From the NCBI GenBank assembly GCA_012963885.1, contig DTUY01000363.1, positions 39,662 through 103,661 on the forward strand: DNA of 64,000 bases, read 5' to 3'. Shown here one piece after another: positions 36,921 to 45,382 of the stretch. Positions within the stretch are counted from its first letter, which is position 1. Every line of letters starts with the position of its first letter. The notes under the pieces were generated by a model. That model saw only the letters and a list, made by a program, of their open reading frames with translations. It was not told the DNA's origin and searched no databases. The position numbers and the translations under genes are program-made. The DNA is from Candidatus Poribacteria bacterium (GTDB taxonomy: Bacteria > Poribacteria > WGA-4E > UBA9662).

Positions 36921-38639
36921 ATGAATCTGAAGCAGATCTTATTTATACTCAGTAATCTATTGCTTGCTGTTTCAGTGGCACTCTTGGTTCCTTTGGCGAT
37001 TGCCGCCTATTACAATATGGCTAGCGGCGAACAAGATCTAATGGCTTTTACCAAAACGATTGTGATCACGGTCATTGTGGGTGGGATCTTGCATCTGGCT
37101 ACTCGTGATACGAACCGGGAACTGGGTAACAAAGAAGGCTTTGCAATTGTCACTTTCGGCTGGATATTAATTGCACTTGCAGGTGCGTTGCCGTACTTTT
37201 TTTACCAAGACTTTCTTGGAAATGGAATAGATCAACAAGTTTCAATCTTCAGACGGTTCACGGACGGCTATTTTGAGGCAATGTCAGGTTTTTCGACTAC
37301 TGGGGCGACAATCCTGCCTGAAATTGAGCATCTGCCGCATGGGATCCTATTTTGGCGAAGTTTTACTCACTGGTTTGGCGGCATGGGGATCTTGGTTTTG
37401 GTTGTTGCAATTTTACCCTTGCTTGGTGTTGGTGGTATGCAGCTGTACCGAGCCGAAGCTCCAGGACCACAAACCAATCGTATGACCCCAAGAATTCAAG
37501 AAACGGCAAAAGTTTTATGGTGGGTTTATGTTTTAATCACTCTGATAGAAGTGTTTTTTTTGTGGATTGGGACAGTTTGGATTGTGCATGAAAATGTCCG
37601 TGAAACTCTTGGCGAAGGTCTGTATAATGCCTTTTGTCATGCCTTTGGGACTATGGCTACTGGTGGCTTCTCACCTAAAAATGCCAGCATTGGTCACTAT
37701 AACAGCATCTATATTGATGTGGTCGTCATTGTTTTCATGTTCATTGCTGGAACTAATTTCTCACATCATTATAAGGCACTGAAAGGTAATTTTGGCAGCT
37801 ACCTGAAAGACGAGGAATTCCGATTTTACCTCTTTGTGATTGGCCTAGTAGTGGTGGCTCTGACGCTTAATACCATGCTACAACCTGTTGCCGTAGTCAA
37901 CGGTGTAACCCGTTCAGTGAGTCAAGATCAAATTGTGCAGATAGAAGACAAAACCTATCCGGTTGCCGATGGTAAAGTCGAATATCAGAACCAGATCTAC
38001 TTCGTTCAAGATAATTTTGAACAGATCGTGATTAACGACACCACTTACGAAGTTCACCAAGCAAAAGTGGTCTACAAGTCCATTGGCGATGCACTGCGCT
38101 TTGTGGGATTCCAAGTTTTAGCCATCGTTACTACTACAGGGTATGGAACCGCAAACTTTGAAGTGTGGCCATTTATTTCGCAAGTGACCTTAGTTTCCCT
38201 CATGTTTTTTGGTGGCTGTGCAGGATCAACTGGTGGTGGAATGAAACAGGTTCGATTCTTACTTTTGATTAAGCAAGGCTATCGTGAAATTAAACAATTG
38301 ATTATGCCACATGCCGTCCTACCCGTAAAGCTGAATGGACAAGTTGTTCCTACAGGGATTATGACTAATATTTTGGGGTTTTTCTTCATCGGTGTGGCGG
38401 TGTTCGTAACGGCGACGATTATTCTCACGGGGGTAGGGCTAGATCTTATCAGTGCGAGCAGTGCAGTTGCATCTGCACTGATGAATATTGGCCCAGGATT
38501 AGGGAGTGTTGGCCCAACAAACAATTACGCACATATCGTTCCAGCTGGCAAATGGATTTTGTGTTTCTGTATGCTTTTAGGACGTTTAGAACTATATACT
38601 GTGCTTGTACTGTTTGCCCCCCAGCTTTGGAAAAAGTGA
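36921..38639 (+). CDS. trkH: Trk potassium channel subunit TrkH
   Basis: The protein has 572 residues from ATG 36921 (TTG 36912 also in frame). Four pore loops are visible: SGFSTTGATILP (residues 122-133), FGTMATGGFSPKN (242-254), AIVTTTGYGTANF (401-413) and MNIGPGLGSVGPTN. Helix pairs surround each. Unusually, about 65 residues of hydrophilic beta-like sequence (322-386, containing QIVQIEDKTYPV and QIVINDTTYEVH) lie between the helix before pore loop 3 and the loop itself. It moves K+ with TrkA. Its TGA overlaps the ATG of the HtrA gene. Confidence 0.93.
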   Translation: MNLKQILFILSNLLLAVSVALLVPLAIAAYYNMASGEQDLMAFTKTIVITVIVGGILHLATRDTNRELGNKEGFAIVTFGWILIALAGALPYFFYQDFLGNGIDQQVSIFRRFTDGYFEAMSGFSTTGATILPEIEHLPHGILFWRSFTHWFGGMGILVLVVAILPLLGVGGMQLYRAEAPGPQTNRMTPRIQETAKVLWWVYVLITLIEVFFLWIGTVWIVHENVRETLGEGLYNAFCHAFGTMATGGFSPKNASIGHYNSIYIDVVVIVFMFIAGTNFSHHYKALKGNFGSYLKDEEFRFYLFVIGLVVVALTLNTMLQPVAVVNGVTRSVSQDQIVQIEDKTYPVADGKVEYQNQIYFVQDNFEQIVINDTTYEVHQAKVVYKSIGDALRFVGFQVLAIVTTTGYGTANFEVWPFISQVTLVSLMFFGGCAGSTGGGMKQVRFLLLIKQGYREIKQLIMPHAVLPVKLNGQVVPTGIMTNILGFFFIGVAVFVTATIILTGVGLDLISASSAVASALMNIGPGLGSVGPTNNYAHIVPAGKWILCFCMLLGRLELYTVLVLFAPQLWKK

Positions 38640-40033
38640 TGTTTCATCAGTTTCGATATACTGTTTATACGCTTTCTTTATTTCTTTGTTTGGCAGTTGT
38701 ATGTGTAGGGAAAAATGCTGATGTCCAACAGGGATTATTAGGTTCCCGCAGGAATGCTATTGTTAACGCTGTTGAGTTCGCGAGTCTTGCAGTGGTCAAT
38801 ATTAGCACGACGCAGATTCAAGAGTATGCGGTTAATCCATTTTTTCAGGATCTCTGGTCGCCATTCTTTGACATGCCGTTTCAGATACCTCAAAAGCGAG
38901 AACTTCATGGGTTGGGATCAGGTATAATAATCAGTGAGGATGGATATATTCTTACCAACCAGCATGTGATCGAGGACGCCGATTTTGTTGAAATTATTCT
39001 ATTTGATGGGCAAGAGTTCGAAGCTCAGGTTGTTGGGTTAGATCAACTATCAGATCTTGCCGTTCTTAAGATAGAACCTCCTTCTCAACTGCTCGAAATT
39101 CAATTCGGGGATTCAAGCAACCTGATGATTGGTGAATGGGCCATCGCCATAGGGCATCCGTTCGCATCTGCTGTGGGAAATCCCAAGCCGACAGTAACTA
39201 TCGGTGTTGTTAGTGCAACAAACCGGACTTTAAAAGCGGAAAATCGGCTTTATCGCCATCTGATTCAAACGGACGCTTCGATTAATCCTGGTAACAGTGG
39301 CGGCGCATTGGTTAACCTTCATGGTCAACTGATTGGCGTTAATACAGCAATTTATTCAACAAGTGGCGGGTCACAGGGCATTGGTTTCGCAATTCCCGCG
39401 GATATCGCACAAAAAGTTGTTGGTAGAATCATTGAGCATGGTGCGATTATCCCGCCAGTAATTGGACTAAAAGTGCAGAATCTAACGCAGGATCTAGCTG
39501 AAGCGGTAAATTCGCCAGAAGCAACCGGGGTTCTTGTTACGCAAGTGGAGGATGGTAGTATTGTCGCCCTATCTGGAATAAAACGTGGTGATGTTATTAC
39601 AAGAATAAATGGTCAAACGGTAATGGATCAAGATGAGTATCATTCGATTACCCGGTTGATTGGTGAAAACGAGGACATAATCTTCCAGGTGTTTAGAGCT
39701 GGTATTCAGCAGCAGATCAAAATTACAATTAAAGAATTGCAGCGAAATTATGAAATTGATAGTTGGAAGTTAAAGGTTAGACAACAGAGTCGAAAGGACT
39801 TGAATAATTACAGCCATCGTGGTGTAATTGTATCCAGGGTAAGGGGAGGGAGTGAGCTTGCTAGGAAAGGGCTTCGAAGAGGAGATTTGATCTATAAGCT
39901 TGGAAATGTTGTAGTTGATTCACTAGAAAATTTTAAACGGATTGTTATCCGATTACGTCGCAATCAGAGATTCTCACTTTTTTTTGAGCGAGATCGTGAG
40001 GAATGGGCCATTCGCAACCTTGTTGTTCAGTGA
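38639..40033 (+). CDS. HtrA/DegP-type periplasmic serine protease
   Basis: The protein has 464 residues from ATG 38639, which overlaps the trkH stop (TGATG). A signal peptide (YTVYTLSLFLCLAVVCVG) precedes a trypsin-like domain with catalytic His109 (TNQHVIED), Asp139 (LSDLAVLKI) and Ser220 (NPGNSGGALVN). Two PDZ domains follow: residues about 280-370 (GVLVTQVEDGSIVALSGIKRGDVITRINGQ) and about 395-460 (GVIVSRVRGGSELARKGLRRGDLIYKLGN). It likely does quality control of envelope proteins. Confidence 0.92.
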   Translation: MFHQFRYTVYTLSLFLCLAVVCVGKNADVQQGLLGSRRNAIVNAVEFASLAVVNISTTQIQEYAVNPFFQDLWSPFFDMPFQIPQKRELHGLGSGIIISEDGYILTNQHVIEDADFVEIILFDGQEFEAQVVGLDQLSDLAVLKIEPPSQLLEIQFGDSSNLMIGEWAIAIGHPFASAVGNPKPTVTIGVVSATNRTLKAENRLYRHLIQTDASINPGNSGGALVNLHGQLIGVNTAIYSTSGGSQGIGFAIPADIAQKVVGRIIEHGAIIPPVIGLKVQNLTQDLAEAVNSPEATGVLVTQVEDGSIVALSGIKRGDVITRINGQTVMDQDEYHSITRLIGENEDIIFQVFRAGIQQQIKITIKELQRNYEIDSWKLKVRQQSRKDLNNYSHRGVIVSRVRGGSELARKGLRRGDLIYKLGNVVVDSLENFKRIVIRLRRNQRFSLFFERDREEWAIRNLVVQ

Positions 40034-40093
40034 ATAGTTAAGCAGCTGTTTCATCGGTAGAAAATCACAGACTGAAAATGCGTGGACATAAAA

Positions 40094-40930
40094 ATGGGAA
40101 AAAGAAGAACAGGAAGCGAAGAGATCGATAAGCGATTTAAGGGAGTTGAAGAAGCACAACGTGCTTTAAACAGACAACGTGTCCCGTTAATAATTGGTGC
40201 TATTGTTTCAATAGTTATTCTGCTTTCCATTGTTATGTTAATGCAATCGGATGATGACAATGCTGAGATCGTTAACATGGACAGTCAGGAGTTCAAATAT
40301 TTACGTGAGCAAGCACGAATCGACCACAGTGGTAAAAGATACGAACAGGCTATTATTAAACTGACGAAAGCGTTGAAGATGCGGCCTCAAAATTCGGAAG
40401 TCTGGAATGACTTAGGTGCAACCTACTACGCGCTTGGACTTGAGTATGCAGGTAGTACTTGGCCATCATGGGAACGTGATTTGACAGCTAATACGATCTC
40501 TGAAGGAAATCTAGAACTTGGAACAGCACTGCGTGAAGTTGAATCTGGGTACCTAGTTTTCATCTGTAATGATGAAACAGCTGAACAAATTGAGCAAAGG
40601 GCAAAGCGAAGAAATGCCTATATCTCCAGTAGCAGGTGGTCTATCAAGAGTAAAAAAGTAAACATTCTTGTTGGGCGAACAAAAGAGTTTTTGCTGAAAG
40701 CACGTGATTCATACGTTGCCGCGATTGATGTCAAGCCGGCTTATGATGCGCCCTATCAAAATTTGGGAGCTTTGTATATCAAAATTGGTCAGTTAGATGT
40801 TGGGAAAGATAATCTTGAGAAAGCTTATGAACTGAATCCACGCAATGATGAGTTGAGAATGTACCTCCATCAATTTAAATCAAAAGAGTACATCACAACA
40901 AGTACAGTCCTGACTGTGGACGAAGAGTAA
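40094..40930 (+). CDS. Membrane-anchored TPR protein
   Basis: The protein is 278 residues from ATG 40094 (GTG 40082 is possible). A basic N-terminus is followed by one membrane helix (VPLIIGAIVSIVILLSIVML, about residues 30-49). The periplasmic part has TPR motifs: YEQAIIKLTKALKMRPQNSEVWNDLG and AYDAPYQNLGALYIKIGQLDVGKDNLEKAYELNP. TPRs mediate protein-protein contacts. It lies between htrA and murF; partner unknown. Confidence 0.75.
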   Translation: MGKRRTGSEEIDKRFKGVEEAQRALNRQRVPLIIGAIVSIVILLSIVMLMQSDDDNAEIVNMDSQEFKYLREQARIDHSGKRYEQAIIKLTKALKMRPQNSEVWNDLGATYYALGLEYAGSTWPSWERDLTANTISEGNLELGTALREVESGYLVFICNDETAEQIEQRAKRRNAYISSSRWSIKSKKVNILVGRTKEFLLKARDSYVAAIDVKPAYDAPYQNLGALYIKIGQLDVGKDNLEKAYELNPRNDELRMYLHQFKSKEYITTSTVLTVDEE

Positions 40931-40993
40931 GAGCAATTCTCAAAGCTTTTGGGTAATGAACTAGCTTTTTTCGTCGAAATTTCGTTATCATTT

Positions 40994-42340
40994 ATGCACT
41001 TCACCGTCTCTGAAATTGTCGGAAAAACAGGTGGTCGATTAGTTCGTGGAGAACACAACTTTGTTATTAATGCAGTTTCTACCGATTCTAGGACATTAGC
41101 TTCTGGAGATCTTTTTGTTGCAATAATTGGTGAAAATTTTGACGGTCATGATTTTGTCAGCCACGTGGAACAAAATGGAGCTATCGGTGCTGTTGTTTCA
41201 AGGGCTTCTGAGATAAAATTGCCAGTTGTAATTGAGGTTCGAGATACACTGGTTGCCTATGGTGAGATTGCGAATCTGCATCGAAATCGATTTGATGTTC
41301 CAATCGTAGCGATTACTGGTAGTAATGGAAAAACCACGACTAAGGACATGGTTGCGGAAGTGCTTGCGCAGCGGTGCTCAGTGTTCAAATCCGAGAAGAA
41401 TTTTAATAACCGTATTGGTATACCGAATCGATTGTTACAATTAAGTGCTCAGGATGAAGTTGGAGTTTTAGAAATTGGATCAAACCAACCGGGTGAAATT
41501 AAACATCTGTCAGGCATTGTTGAGCCAGATGTTGCGGTAATCACGAATATCGGGTTTAGCCATTTGGAATTTCTTGGATCAATCGAAGGCGTTTTTAAGG
41601 AAAAAAGCGCTATCCTTGAAAATGTAGATTTGGCAATTTTGAGCGCTGACGATGTTTACACAGAAAGACTTCGACGTGAGTTCCCTGTTGAGGTGGTTAC
41701 CTTTGGTTATAAACACTCGGCGGATGTGTCTGCTAGCAATATTCGCATTGACAATTATGGAAAGCCTAGGTTCCGTTTGCAACTTGATCACCAGGATGTT
41801 GAGGATATTCGTCTACCTTGTGCAGGAGCCCATAATATTTCAAATGCACTTGCGGCAGCCTGTGTTGGAAAATGGGCGGGTTTAACCCATCGAGAAATTC
41901 GAATTGGTCTAGAGAACTTTTCTCCACCTGATATGCGTCTTCAGTGGATTGAACTAGATGATTTTAATATAATTAACGATGCTTATAACTCTAATCCAAA
42001 TTCAGTTCAAGTTGCGCTTGGCATGTTGAGTGACACTCATATTAAAGGGAAGCGAATAGCAGTTCTGGGTGACATGCTGGAACTGGGAGCGCAGTCTGCT
42101 CAGCTCCATTTTGAAGTTGGACGATGTATTCGTCCAAATGTAAAGACTTTAATCACTGTTGGTAATTGCAGTCGTCAGATTGCGGATGGCATACAGCATC
42201 AGATGGCATCGATAGATCACTGTTATACTGCTGATGAAGCTGCTGACGCGTTGCGTCGTGTTGTGGATTTGGGAGATCTAGTTTTGCTTAAAGGCTCACG
42301 TGGTATAGAACTTGAAAAAATATTAAGAGGTTTTCTATGA
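40994..42340 (+). CDS. murF: UDP-MurNAc-tripeptide:D-Ala-D-Ala ligase MurF
   Basis: The protein is 448 residues from ATG 40994 (TTG 40949 would add a non-homologous leader). N-terminal substrate domain (TVSEIVGKTGGRLV, STDSRTLASGDLFVAI), ATP-binding P-loop TGSNGKTTTKDMV, NFNNRIGIPN, LEIGSNQPGEI and the C-terminal domain NDAYNSNPNS, AVLGDMLELG. It adds D-Ala-D-Ala to the peptidoglycan precursor. Its stop overlaps the next start as ATGA (42337). Confidence 0.94.
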   Translation: MHFTVSEIVGKTGGRLVRGEHNFVINAVSTDSRTLASGDLFVAIIGENFDGHDFVSHVEQNGAIGAVVSRASEIKLPVVIEVRDTLVAYGEIANLHRNRFDVPIVAITGSNGKTTTKDMVAEVLAQRCSVFKSEKNFNNRIGIPNRLLQLSAQDEVGVLEIGSNQPGEIKHLSGIVEPDVAVITNIGFSHLEFLGSIEGVFKEKSAILENVDLAILSADDVYTERLRREFPVEVVTFGYKHSADVSASNIRIDNYGKPRFRLQLDHQDVEDIRLPCAGAHNISNALAAACVGKWAGLTHREIRIGLENFSPPDMRLQWIELDDFNIINDAYNSNPNSVQVALGMLSDTHIKGKRIAVLGDMLELGAQSAQLHFEVGRCIRPNVKTLITVGNCSRQIADGIQHQMASIDHCYTADEAADALRRVVDLGDLVLLKGSRGIELEKILRGFL

Positions 42341-43443
42341 AGTTAGGTTACACTCTTTGGAACGATTATCATTTTACCAACTATCCCGAGATCTTAGCGA
42401 ATTTACGAGAGATTGGGGTTAAGATTATTGTGATTGTTCCGCAATACTTGTTGGACCGTGATGACCGAGCACGACTTGTCGGTGTCTATTTGCCAATCAA
42501 AAATCTTGTCAATGAGGTAAAACAAAGTGGCTTTGAATTGATGATAAAGCCACACTTCATACCTAGAGAGTCTAATGGGAAACAACCTCCCAATTGGCAG
42601 GGATGGATTGGTACAGTAGACATGAATTCATGGGGATTGCTGATGGGTCGTATTAAACTTGAACTTGAAAGTCTCACTCGTGATTATCGTCCGCGCTACT
42701 TTTGTATTGGCAGTGATTTGATTGGAACTCATGCGCAGCGTGAGGAATGGGCTAAAGTCGTTGACGCGATGATGGCTTTTGAAGTATCTTTGGTTTACGC
42801 TAGCAATTTTTCTCAGCCGTTAATTAGGCGTTTCCGTTGGGCGCTTTTCTGGTCATCACTTTTAGGAAGGTACAATCGCACGTTGGATCTTGTCTTCCAC
42901 TCACAGCGTTTTGAAATCCCCGATATGCAACGTGCGCAAGTTGCGCGGGCGATTTACCGAAGTGGCTTTCGTTTTCCGTTAGATGCAGTTGGACTGAACT
43001 TACACTGGCCACCTGAAGACGAAAAATATGAAGATTTATCAGAAAAATGGTTTCATTACGAGAGAAGTGGGTTTGAAATTAACTATGTCGAATCAGTTAA
43101 AATGTGGTGTGGAACGAACCCATTATGGATTACTGAATGTGATCTGATTGGGCAACACAGGTCAGATCTTGACTATTATCGAAAATGGTGGGAGACATGC
43201 TTGGACGTTTGGGGGGGACTGTGTGAAGTATTGATATGTAAAGAGGACGAAACTCCACAATGGATTGAAGTCGCACGCCAAAGTGCATTCATTAAGAGTA
43301 AGATTGTGGAGTGGAATCAAAAAGATCAGATTGAAGATTTACCTTCATCTTTGACTGCGTATAGGTCACAGAGAGTAGATCAAGAACAAGAAAATCTAGA
43401 ATCACAACAATCATCATTTTCCTTTAGGGAGGAGGAAAGCTAG
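42337..43443 (+). CDS. Glycoside hydrolase-like TIM-barrel protein (GH113-like)
   Basis: The protein has 368 residues with no signal peptide. It reads as an alpha/beta barrel related to GH113/GTA-type enzymes: MIKPHFIP, a WQGWIG strand, RPRYFCIGSDLIG at the beta-4 position and PLWITECDL at the beta-7 position. In GH113 beta-mannanases these last two carry the general acid and the nucleophile glutamates; here the nucleophile Glu is kept and the acid position is Asp. It is translationally coupled to murF and to the cold-shock fusion gene (TAGTG). Substrate unknown; the assignment rests on motif resemblance. Confidence 0.55.
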   Translation: MKLGYTLWNDYHFTNYPEILANLREIGVKIIVIVPQYLLDRDDRARLVGVYLPIKNLVNEVKQSGFELMIKPHFIPRESNGKQPPNWQGWIGTVDMNSWGLLMGRIKLELESLTRDYRPRYFCIGSDLIGTHAQREEWAKVVDAMMAFEVSLVYASNFSQPLIRRFRWALFWSSLLGRYNRTLDLVFHSQRFEIPDMQRAQVARAIYRSGFRFPLDAVGLNLHWPPEDEKYEDLSEKWFHYERSGFEINYVESVKMWCGTNPLWITECDLIGQHRSDLDYYRKWWETCLDVWGGLCEVLICKEDETPQWIEVARQSAFIKSKIVEWNQKDQIEDLPSSLTAYRSQRVDQEQENLESQQSSFSFREEES

Positions 43444-44294
43444 TGCCAAGAGGAAAAATAAAATATTATAATACGGAAAAGGGATTTGGGTTTATTGCTC
43501 AAGATGATGGCGAGGCAGATGTCTTTATTCACAGTTCGGCCATTGATAGCCCTTATGACGACATTCGAGTTGGACAGACTGTAAAGTATCAGGTTACTGA
43601 GGGTAGGAAAGGTCTAGTTGGAAAAGATGTCGAGATACTATTGACAGCACTTGAACGTAGGTGGCTGCGTCAGGGGAAGAATTTAATTCCACGTGAGAAT
43701 AATATGCCAAATTGGATGGATGCTGATGGCGCATCTGTCTTACCACGCGATAATAGGGGAGGTTCATCAAGTGAAGATGGTGATCAGATCTTAGCGGATT
43801 CAAATCGGATGAATTTTGGAAATTTATATATTGAGAAGCAAATCCGTCAGCAAACACCGATGTTCTTCGCTATGCTGGACGGTATTGAGCGATCTGTCAC
43901 AATTATTGGTGCTAACACGGATTCACTCGTTCTTCACAGTAAGGATGGGAAACAAGAAATACCAAGAACTAACGTCAAATATTGTTATAAAGCTGAGGAT
44001 TTGGACGGAATCGAGTCAATTTTGGAGCATAATTCTAAGTTAGAAAATAATAAAGATATAGAAACTGAATCTTGTGGTCAGGATCACCAGGTGAATATCG
44101 ATGCGATCCGCGAGGCAAGACAAGAAAGATATCCAATTGAAGTTAAAATTATTGAAGGGGAAGTCTTTCACGGTCAGGTAGATTGGATAAGTAATGATGA
44201 AGTTAAGATGATCTTAGATAATGGCTCAAAGATCGTTATATTTCTGCATGCGATCTGTGACCTTAAGATGTTCCCAATGCAAAAGGCTATGTGA
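43443..44294 (+). CDS. Cold-shock domain protein fused to two Hfq/Sm-like modules
   Basis: The protein has 283 residues from GTG 43443 with a strong AGGAGG upstream; the start shares one base with the previous stop. Residues 1-68 are a cold-shock domain with RNP1 KGFGFIA and RNP2 VFIHSS. After a linker, residues about 130-185 (IEKQIRQQTPMFFAMLDGIE, then IPRTNVKYCYK) and 220-278 (REARQERYPIEVKIIEGEVF, then KIVIFLHAICDL) look like two Sm/Hfq-type barrels. The second ends in a form close to Hfq's YKHAI signature (FLHAI). I infer an RNA-binding protein. The cold-shock domain is certain; the Sm assignment is by eye. Confidence 0.75.
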   Translation: MPRGKIKYYNTEKGFGFIAQDDGEADVFIHSSAIDSPYDDIRVGQTVKYQVTEGRKGLVGKDVEILLTALERRWLRQGKNLIPRENNMPNWMDADGASVLPRDNRGGSSSEDGDQILADSNRMNFGNLYIEKQIRQQTPMFFAMLDGIERSVTIIGANTDSLVLHSKDGKQEIPRTNVKYCYKAEDLDGIESILEHNSKLENNKDIETESCGQDHQVNIDAIREARQERYPIEVKIIEGEVFHGQVDWISNDEVKMILDNGSKIVIFLHAICDLKMFPMQKAM

Positions 44295-44301
44295 AAATCA
44301 G

Positions 44302-44898
44302 ATGAATCAGAGCGTAACGGATCAAGATGTGTTAGATGCATATCAAAAAGTTACAAATGAGATCGATGTTGAAACGCGGAGGTTACAGGTTCAGATTGGT
44401 GGTTCCCCATGCCCAGCCAATTGTTATGACTGTTGTCACAATACTGCAACGATGACGATCAGTGAAATTGAAGCCCGAGATCTAAGAATCGGGTTACAAA
44501 AACTACCGAAGGAAATCCAGTCTCATATCTTGGAGAAAGCATGTAAATCTATTACCAAACTTGAAGCGGCGGGGTTTCTTGAGGAAAATACTCCAGAGGC
44601 ATCGGGCATGGATATGATCGATGCATTAAAAGGAACCCCCGAAGGAGCATGCCCCATGCTTGTCGGTGGAGTATGTTCAGTCTATAATCACCGGCCAATC
44701 ATATGTAGAGTATGGGGGTACCCGATGAATAACGGGAATGAGATTGGCTGCTGCTGGAAAACATTTATCGGTCGGCGGAAAGAATATACTCCAATTCAAT
44801 ACAACCGCTATTGGGAAGAATGTCGAGATTTGAGTAAAGCAACCGGTAACATCTCTCGTACACCAAATTGCTATCTTGTTAAAAACTTACTAAGTTAA
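44302..44898 (+). CDS. YkgJ-family cysteine cluster protein
   Basis: The protein has 198 residues from ATG 44302, eight bases after the previous stop; the frame is open further upstream but overlaps the cold-shock gene. Cysteine clusters: CPANCYDCC (about residues 37-45), GACPML and GVCSVYNHRPIICRVWGYP, then CCWK. This is the pattern of the UPF0153/YkgJ family, thought to bind Zn or Fe. Function unknown. It is the last gene of the long plus-strand run. Confidence 0.8.
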   Translation: MNQSVTDQDVLDAYQKVTNEIDVETRRLQVQIGGSPCPANCYDCCHNTATMTISEIEARDLRIGLQKLPKEIQSHILEKACKSITKLEAAGFLEENTPEASGMDMIDALKGTPEGACPMLVGGVCSVYNHRPIICRVWGYPMNNGNEIGCCWKTFIGRRKEYTPIQYNRYWEECRDLSKATGNISRTPNCYLVKNLLS

Positions 44899-44923
44899 TC
44901 AAATGTGTTGTTAAGTTTATACT

Positions 44924-45187
44924 TTAAGCACCAAAAAATTCTGCGTTCTTTCCTGTGAAACTTTCCCATTCTTCTGGAACGTCATCCTCAGCGTAAATCG
45001 CCTCAACAGGACATTCTGGTTCGCAAACCCCGCAATCAATGCATTCTTCCGGATCGATGTAAAGTTGCACCTCTTCCTCAAAGAATTCTTCATTATCGGA
45101 AGTTGGGTGAATACAATCGACGGGACAGACGTCAACACAAGCCGTATCCTTTACATCAATGCACGGCTCACAAATTACATAAGTCAT
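44924..45187 (-). CDS. 7Fe/8Fe-type ferredoxin
   Basis: The protein has 87 residues. The N-terminal half has [17 protein letters not shown], where the second cysteine of the first cluster is missing, as in 3Fe-4S plus 4Fe-4S ferredoxins. The second half has a standard [12 protein letters not shown]. An acidic insert (EEFFEEEVQ) precedes the second cluster. It is a small cytoplasmic electron carrier and stands alone on the minus strand with no obvious redox partner nearby. Confidence 0.92.
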   Translation of the reverse strand: MTYVICEPCIDVKDTACVDVCPVDCIHPTSDNEEFFEEEVQLYIDPEECIDCGVCEPECPVEAIYAEDDVPEEWESFTGKNAEFFGA

Positions 45188-45382
45188 ACTAATCTACTCC
45201 TAAGCTAGAGTTGCTGAAACAGCACGCTCGATTGTCACTAAGCTCTGCTTGGGCTAGCCTCGAAATTACTATGATAATTCCCAACAGAAACAGCACTTCC
45301 CAAACCGATTAATCTTATCATATCTGTCGAACTATGTCAAATGGATATCAAAAAAATTTGGTTTCTTTTAATATGTGCTGCT

